A stretch of 40,669 nt of DNA from Candidatus Aenigmatarchaeota archaeon. GTDB taxonomy: Archaea; Aenigmatarchaeota; Aenigmatarchaeia; GW2011-AR5. How positions within the stretch are numbered: the stretch's first letter is position 1; every line of letters starts with the position of its first letter. Under the pieces are notes generated by a model, which was not told the origin of the DNA, searched no databases, and was given only the letters and a program-made list of their open reading frames with translations. This document shows, piece after piece, positions 36,604-40,669 of this stretch. The DNA lies in NCBI GenBank assembly GCA_018304605.1, contig JAGVVU010000009.1:1-40669 (forward strand). The letters run 5' to 3'. The translations under genes were made by a program, and so were the position numbers.

Positions 36604-37065
36604 TCAATCTTGTGAATTTATGATGACCCTATCGCCTATATGGGGCGTTTTCCAGGGGTATTTAGGAAATTGATCTGCAGATTCATATAATTCTACCCAA
36701 AAATCAGTAAGACTTTGGCTTTGCGGAGTTACATAAAGTGCACCGATTTTAACATCCGACCCTCTTTGCCTAAATTCTTGAGCTATGAAAGCAGGTCCGA
36801 TTCCTGTAGGAAGATCGTCTTCAACTATCAGGATTCTTTTGCCCGATATACTTCCTTGAACATCGTATGCTAAACGCCTACATTCTCCAATACGTTCTAT
36901 ATCTATTGGTCTGACATCCTTTATTCCAAAGTATTTGGCAACTATTGCGCCTGGAATTAGGCCGCCTAGCATAACAGGGCAGATTACATCTGGTCTGTAA
37001 GGCGCAGATTTTTCAGCCAGTGTCAGCATGTCCGCATGATATTGATTCCATGTCTTCATTTTCAT
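36604..37065 (-). CDS. Purine-type phosphoribosyltransferase
   Basis: PDVICPVMLGGLIPGAIVAKYFGIKDVRPIDIER...GKRILIVEDDLPTG. Confidence 0.85.
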   Translation of the reverse strand: MKMKTWNQYHADMLTLAEKSAPYRPDVICPVMLGGLIPGAIVAKYFGIKDVRPIDIERIGECRRLAYDVQGSISGKRILIVEDDLPTGIGPAFIAQEFRQRGSDVKIGALYVTPQSQSLTDFWVELYESADQFPKYPWKTPHIGDRVIINSQD

Positions 37066-37102
37066 TGGACTAGGATGAAGTAAAAATATTAAAAGAAATC
37101 AG

Positions 37103-37234
37103 AGCCCCGTTCGAGAGTCGAACTCGAGACCTCTTAAGGAGAAACGTGAAAACACGGTTTCTTTACCTTACCAAGGTTTAGCGACCAAATTCGAGCGAAA
37201 TTGGCTAGCGCTCTTCCAACTGAGCTAACGGAGC
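37103..37234 (-). tRNA. tRNA-Thr(GGU) with introns in both strands of the anticodon stem (~37177-37205 and ~37134-37163)
   Basis: Spliced: GCTCCGT TA GCTC AGTTGGAA GAGC G CTACC TTGGTAA GGTAG AGGTC TCGAG TTCGACT CTCGA ACGGGGC T. Confidence 0.85.
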
Positions 37235-38014
37235 ATTTTGCAGTATGAGTTTTCTATCATCATAGCTTAAAAACTGTTTACAGAAACCGTATTTTTTCCA
37301 TAGCTGTAATTTTATTAAATGTTTTGGACTCCTAAACCCAACTTCTTTAATCCACATGTTTAGATTTTCTCTGCCGTTTATATCAATCTTGATTCCATAA
37401 GTATATTTATTATTTCTTTTATCAAGATTTTTGGTATCACAGCAGGTATATTTTATTCCTATATTTTCTAGTATTTCTAAAATCTGAGTTTTTAGAATTC
37501 TATTAGTAGAAACAAATTCTCCTGTTATTTTAGGGTATTTTTCATGTCTAAAGACTAACGAGAAATCAGTGTCTACTATCCCTCCAAGGCATGATTTTTG
37601 AAACTCTAAGTCAGACTCCATTATAATTTTAGGGATTTGTATTCTGCCATTTTTACGCCCATTTGATAGACCAAGAGAATTAAGTTTGAAAGTTGTTATG
37701 GCTTTACTTTTTATGACTAGTTGAATTGTGTTCTTAGTTGATTCATAAGGCGATAAGCTCTTATTGTAGAGACTTTTGATGATAGGAATTAAAACTGTTT
37801 TATAGAAATCATACTCATTTTTAAGGTCTCCAGAATACGTGACCATATATAATGTTCCATCAATTCTTCTATAACATGAAATATGGCCATCACCAATATG
37901 CGTGCCAGTTTCATAACATAAGTCATTTGTTAAAATCTGAGGAGTTCTTATTCCAATCCTTATGTCATTTTGGCTAAATTCAACTTTAGAAATATCCAAT
38001 TCAATTGAACGCAT
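37205..38014 (-). CDS. LAGLIDADG-type homing endonuclease, 3' end overlapping tRNA-Thr
   Basis: ETGTHIGDGHISCYRR and SCLGGIVDTDFSLVFRHEKYP motifs; AT-rich relative to neighbours. Confidence 0.8.
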   Translation of the reverse strand: MRSIELDISKVEFSQNDIRIGIRTPQILTNDLCYETGTHIGDGHISCYRRIDGTLYMVTYSGDLKNEYDFYKTVLIPIIKSLYNKSLSPYESTKNTIQLVIKSKAITTFKLNSLGLSNGRKNGRIQIPKIIMESDLEFQKSCLGGIVDTDFSLVFRHEKYPKITGEFVSTNRILKTQILEILENIGIKYTCCDTKNLDKRNNKYTYGIKIDINGRENLNMWIKEVGFRSPKHLIKLQLWKKYGFCKQFLSYDDRKLILQNAPLAQLEER

Positions 38015-38066
38015 TGAGACAATAAGATAAAGAATCTATTAATTCTTTCTGTCACAACTTGAATCC

Positions 38067-38432
38067 ATGATAAAATACCATCACGCGCCGGACATCGAGG
38101 ATAGGGCAAAATCAATCGGCCAGAAAGTCGGCATAATGCATGATTTCTCGCGGATAAAATTCGTGCGAAGCACGGGCAGCCAGGCCACGCGCACGCTTGC
38201 CAGATGCCACGCTTTTCCGCGCGTGCTGCAGGCTGCGCTCGGCATGAAGGCGCATTATGTCATCGAAGTGATTTCAGAGCAGTTTGACAGGATGAGTGAG
38301 GAGCAGCAGACAAAGACTATAATACACGAGCTGATGCACATACCGAAATCGATGGGCGGCGGATTTCGCCACCACGATTATGTTTGCTCAAAAAATATAG
38401 AAAGGATGTACAGGATGCTGAGGGAGAATTGA
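38067..38432 (+). CDS. Putative zinc metallopeptidase
   Basis: TKTIIHELMHIPKSMGGGFRHHD (HExxH...). Confidence 0.7.
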   Translation: MIKYHHAPDIEDRAKSIGQKVGIMHDFSRIKFVRSTGSQATRTLARCHAFPRVLQAALGMKAHYVIEVISEQFDRMSEEQQTKTIIHELMHIPKSMGGGFRHHDYVCSKNIERMYRMLREN

Positions 38433-38671
38433 TGGGGATGAAACATGGACCTAGGCACGTAAGGAATATAAAGGAGTTGGAACGGCTGAAACCTTCTGAT
38501 GGAATCGTATACATTAACAGGCACAACGGCAGCGTAATATGCAGTGTCAATGACCCGTATCATAACTGGTTCGTCAATGTGCCACAATACGCCTTTGATG
38601 CTGTATCAAAAGGCGGCGCGGCAACTGTCGAAGAAATAAGAAATTATATCAGGGATCATCCGCAACCTTAA
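38432..38671 (+). CDS. Hypothetical protein
   Basis: MGMKHGPRHVRNIKELERLKPSDG... Confidence 0.5.
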   Translation: MGMKHGPRHVRNIKELERLKPSDGIVYINRHNGSVICSVNDPYHNWFVNVPQYAFDAVSKGGAATVEEIRNYIRDHPQP

Positions 38672-38673
38672 CC

Positions 38674-38979
38674 TTACTTTGCATTGTCCGCTTTCGCTTC
38701 CTTTTTCGCCGCGTCCTTCATCTTCGGCACGGTTATCTTGAGCTTGCATTTCTCGCAGTTTATGCTGAAGGGCCTTTTCCACGGCTGCTCCGAATAAGCA
38801 GAATGTCCGCACTCAGGGCATGTGTATTCCACCATTGCTGTTGTGCTGTTTGGTGGAACAAGGACGCGTATCTTGCCGCCCGGCTTTCCTGCTTTGCTCT
38901 TCACGTCACGCCATGTATGATAGCCGCATTCCTTTGGCTTAATATTATTCTTTACAACATAGTCCTGAATTTTTCCCAT
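38674..38979 (-). CDS. Zinc-ribbon protein
   Basis: YTCPECGHSAYSEQPWKRPFSINCEKC. Confidence 0.65.
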   Translation of the reverse strand: MGKIQDYVVKNNIKPKECGYHTWRDVKSKAGKPGGKIRVLVPPNSTTAMVEYTCPECGHSAYSEQPWKRPFSINCEKCKLKITVPKMKDAAKKEAKADNAK

Positions 38980-39028
38980 GATTATCACTTGTTACATTGA
39001 TGACTGATTATTTATACTTTTGTTTGCT

Positions 39029-39835
39029 TCATGCAACTTCACCGGCCAAAAACGCGAAAACACCGATGACGATGCCGATCAGCACGAGTTTGGAGCTGTA
39101 TTTCACCGGCACTGCCGCCGATGCGAGGAATGCTATGTCCGCCATCAGCACGAAGAACAGGTAGGTCATCCCGAGCAGACCAAGCAGGTAGGGAACGAAG
39201 CTGAATATGACGGCAACTGTCAGGAACACGTTCGCGATTATCCTCGCATTCGAGACTCCCAGCTTTATCGCCACGCTGTTCTCCTCATATCTTCTGTCAG
39301 CCAGTGAGCTGTCTATGTTTTTGTAGATTTCCCTTCCCGCGCCTGAAAGGAATGCAAAGAGAGCAAGCGGCAGCGCAGGCAGGTGATTTCCAGCAGCAAG
39401 CCCGCCGAAAAAGAAGGCTAAAGCTGCCAAGCCGCTGATGACCAGGTTTCCTATCAAGATCGTCCGCTTAAGCTGTGCAGAATAGACAATCAGCAGCCCT
39501 GAAGCGATGGCTGCCACGGCAAGTGTGTCAAAATTAATGAAATATGCGAGCGCGATGCCAGCGGCGAACAATATTCCCGACAAGGCAAGCGTTTTTCGCT
39601 TGCTTGCTTTCCCTCTTGCAAGCGGCCTGTCCGGCCTGTTAAGCTTGTCAGATTCCGCGTCGAAATAGTCATTTGCTGCAAAGCTGCCTGCCGCTATGAG
39701 AAAAGCAGACAGAATGGCCAGTATTGCGTTGAGTTCCGGAATGAGCGCAGAGCCGGCGATTAGCGTCCCAATCCAGACGGCTGCGGCCGCTATAATGCTC
39801 CTTTCCGGGCGTATTATCCGCATATACCCGATCAT
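39029..39835 (-). CDS. UbiA-family prenyltransferase (DGGGP-synthase-like)
   Basis: GSFAANDYFDAESDKLNRPDRPLARG plus multiple TM segments. Confidence 0.88.
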   Translation of the reverse strand: MIGYMRIIRPERSIIAAAAVWIGTLIAGSALIPELNAILAILSAFLIAAGSFAANDYFDAESDKLNRPDRPLARGKASKRKTLALSGILFAAGIALAYFINFDTLAVAAIASGLLIVYSAQLKRTILIGNLVISGLAALAFFFGGLAAGNHLPALPLALFAFLSGAGREIYKNIDSSLADRRYEENSVAIKLGVSNARIIANVFLTVAVIFSFVPYLLGLLGMTYLFFVLMADIAFLASAAVPVKYSSKLVLIGIVIGVFAFLAGEVA

Positions 39836-39868
39836 GCTAACAATTTGGTTCCCGTGCTTAAAAAAGTG

Positions 39869-40669
39869 CTAGGCAGCCAGTTCGGGATCGCGGCTGATCC
39901 GGTCGAAGAAATCAGATATATGACCGAATACATCTTCCATTTGCTTGTCTGTCGGCCGCTTGTAGAATTCATCCAAGTGCACCAGTTCAGTTTTCGCGCC
40001 GTTATTTTTCATCATCTCTGCCGCCTCTGTCGCATCCTTATAATCGACATGGCCATCGCTGGATGCGCAAAGGATTTGCGTGGGAGTCCGGTATTCTGGC
40101 GCGGATTTGATGGCATCGAACAACGACGAATCATCGTCTATCATTCTTATCAGATTAGCCTGATCCACCAGCGTGAAGACATGCAGTTCGGGTCTGCTGG
40201 CAAGGGTCACCGGCACTGCGAGAGCCCTCGCATACGGCGTCTTCGATATCGTGTAAAGGGCCTGATGCTCTCTTATGTATTTCCCGAGCCTTTCGGGCGG
40301 CTGCACAACGGCAACGGCGGCAAATCTTTTTTCCTTGTCAGTCAGCGCAGCCTTCAGGAGGCGTTCCCCGCCGAAGCTGTGACCGATGCCGAAAAAGCAC
40401 CTGAACTTGTTCCGGGGCTCTGATTTTCCTATCTCATTCCTCAGCCAGTCGATCGGGTAATAAACAGCGTCTATCATGGTGCTTTCAGTGAAGTGCCTGC
40501 CATCGTCCCAGTCTGATATGACAGCAAGCCTTCCGCTTTCAGCCGCGAGCTGGCCCATCCTTTCGTATGTTTTCGGAGGCCTTCCAAAGCCGGAGTACAT
40601 CGCGATGGCGTAATCACTGATAGAATCAGGAACGTAAAAGACAAGCCTCTGATGCCCGGGTTCTTTGAG
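39869..40669 (-). CDS. Alpha/beta-hydrolase-like protein, 5' end beyond window
   Basis: CFFGIGHSFGGERLLKAAL nucleophile elbow; frame open to window end. Confidence 0.65.
   Translation of the reverse strand, partial: LKEPGHQRLVFYVPDSISDYAIAMYSGFGRPPKTYERMGQLAAESGRLAVISDWDDGRHFTESTMIDAVYYPIDWLRNEIGKSEPRNKFRCFFGIGHSFGGERLLKAALTDKEKRFAAVAVVQPPERLGKYIREHQALYTISKTPYARALAVPVTLASRPELHVFTLVDQANLIRMIDDDSSLFDAIKSAPEYRTPTQILCASSDGHVDYKDATEAAEMMKNNGAKTELVHLDEFYKRPTDKQMEDVFGHISDFFDRISRDPELAA

Overview
Archaeal (probably DPANN-like) chromosome segment. It carries the ancestral RNA-polymerase/str block on the minus strand: 5S rRNA, tRNA-Asp, tRNA-Lys, rpoH, rpoB, rpoA1, small ORF, rpoA2, rpl30e, nusA, rps12, rps7, then aEF-2, aEF-1alpha, rps10, adk and aIF5B, interrupted by islands of accessory genes. 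Further right are four tRNAs with unusual introns, a LAGLIDADG endonuclease overlapping tRNA-Thr, MsrA, nitroreductase, NSUN-type RNA methyltransferase, UbiA-like prenyltransferase and many small hypothetical proteins. The most unusual signals are non-coding. (1) All four tRNAs appear to carry two introns each, at D-loop, T-loop, anticodon-loop and anticodon-stem positions. (2) Four arrays of 'TATAG...CTATA' palindromic modules have variable perfect stems and related AT-rich loops, and abut or overlap gene 3' ends. (3) Nested multi-hairpin elements (three copies) have concertedly changed stems. (4) A recurrent three-tract Y/R mirror element (CTTTTCTT ... AAGAAAAG ... GGAAAAGAA) lies just after stop codons or a tRNA 3' end, and also inside tRNA introns. 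(5) Several essential genes (infB, adk, rpoB) carry frameshifts, two with apparent losses of about 20 codons; these need checking against reads before any biological reading. All calls come from reading the sequence and supplied ORFs; no searches or folding programs were run.
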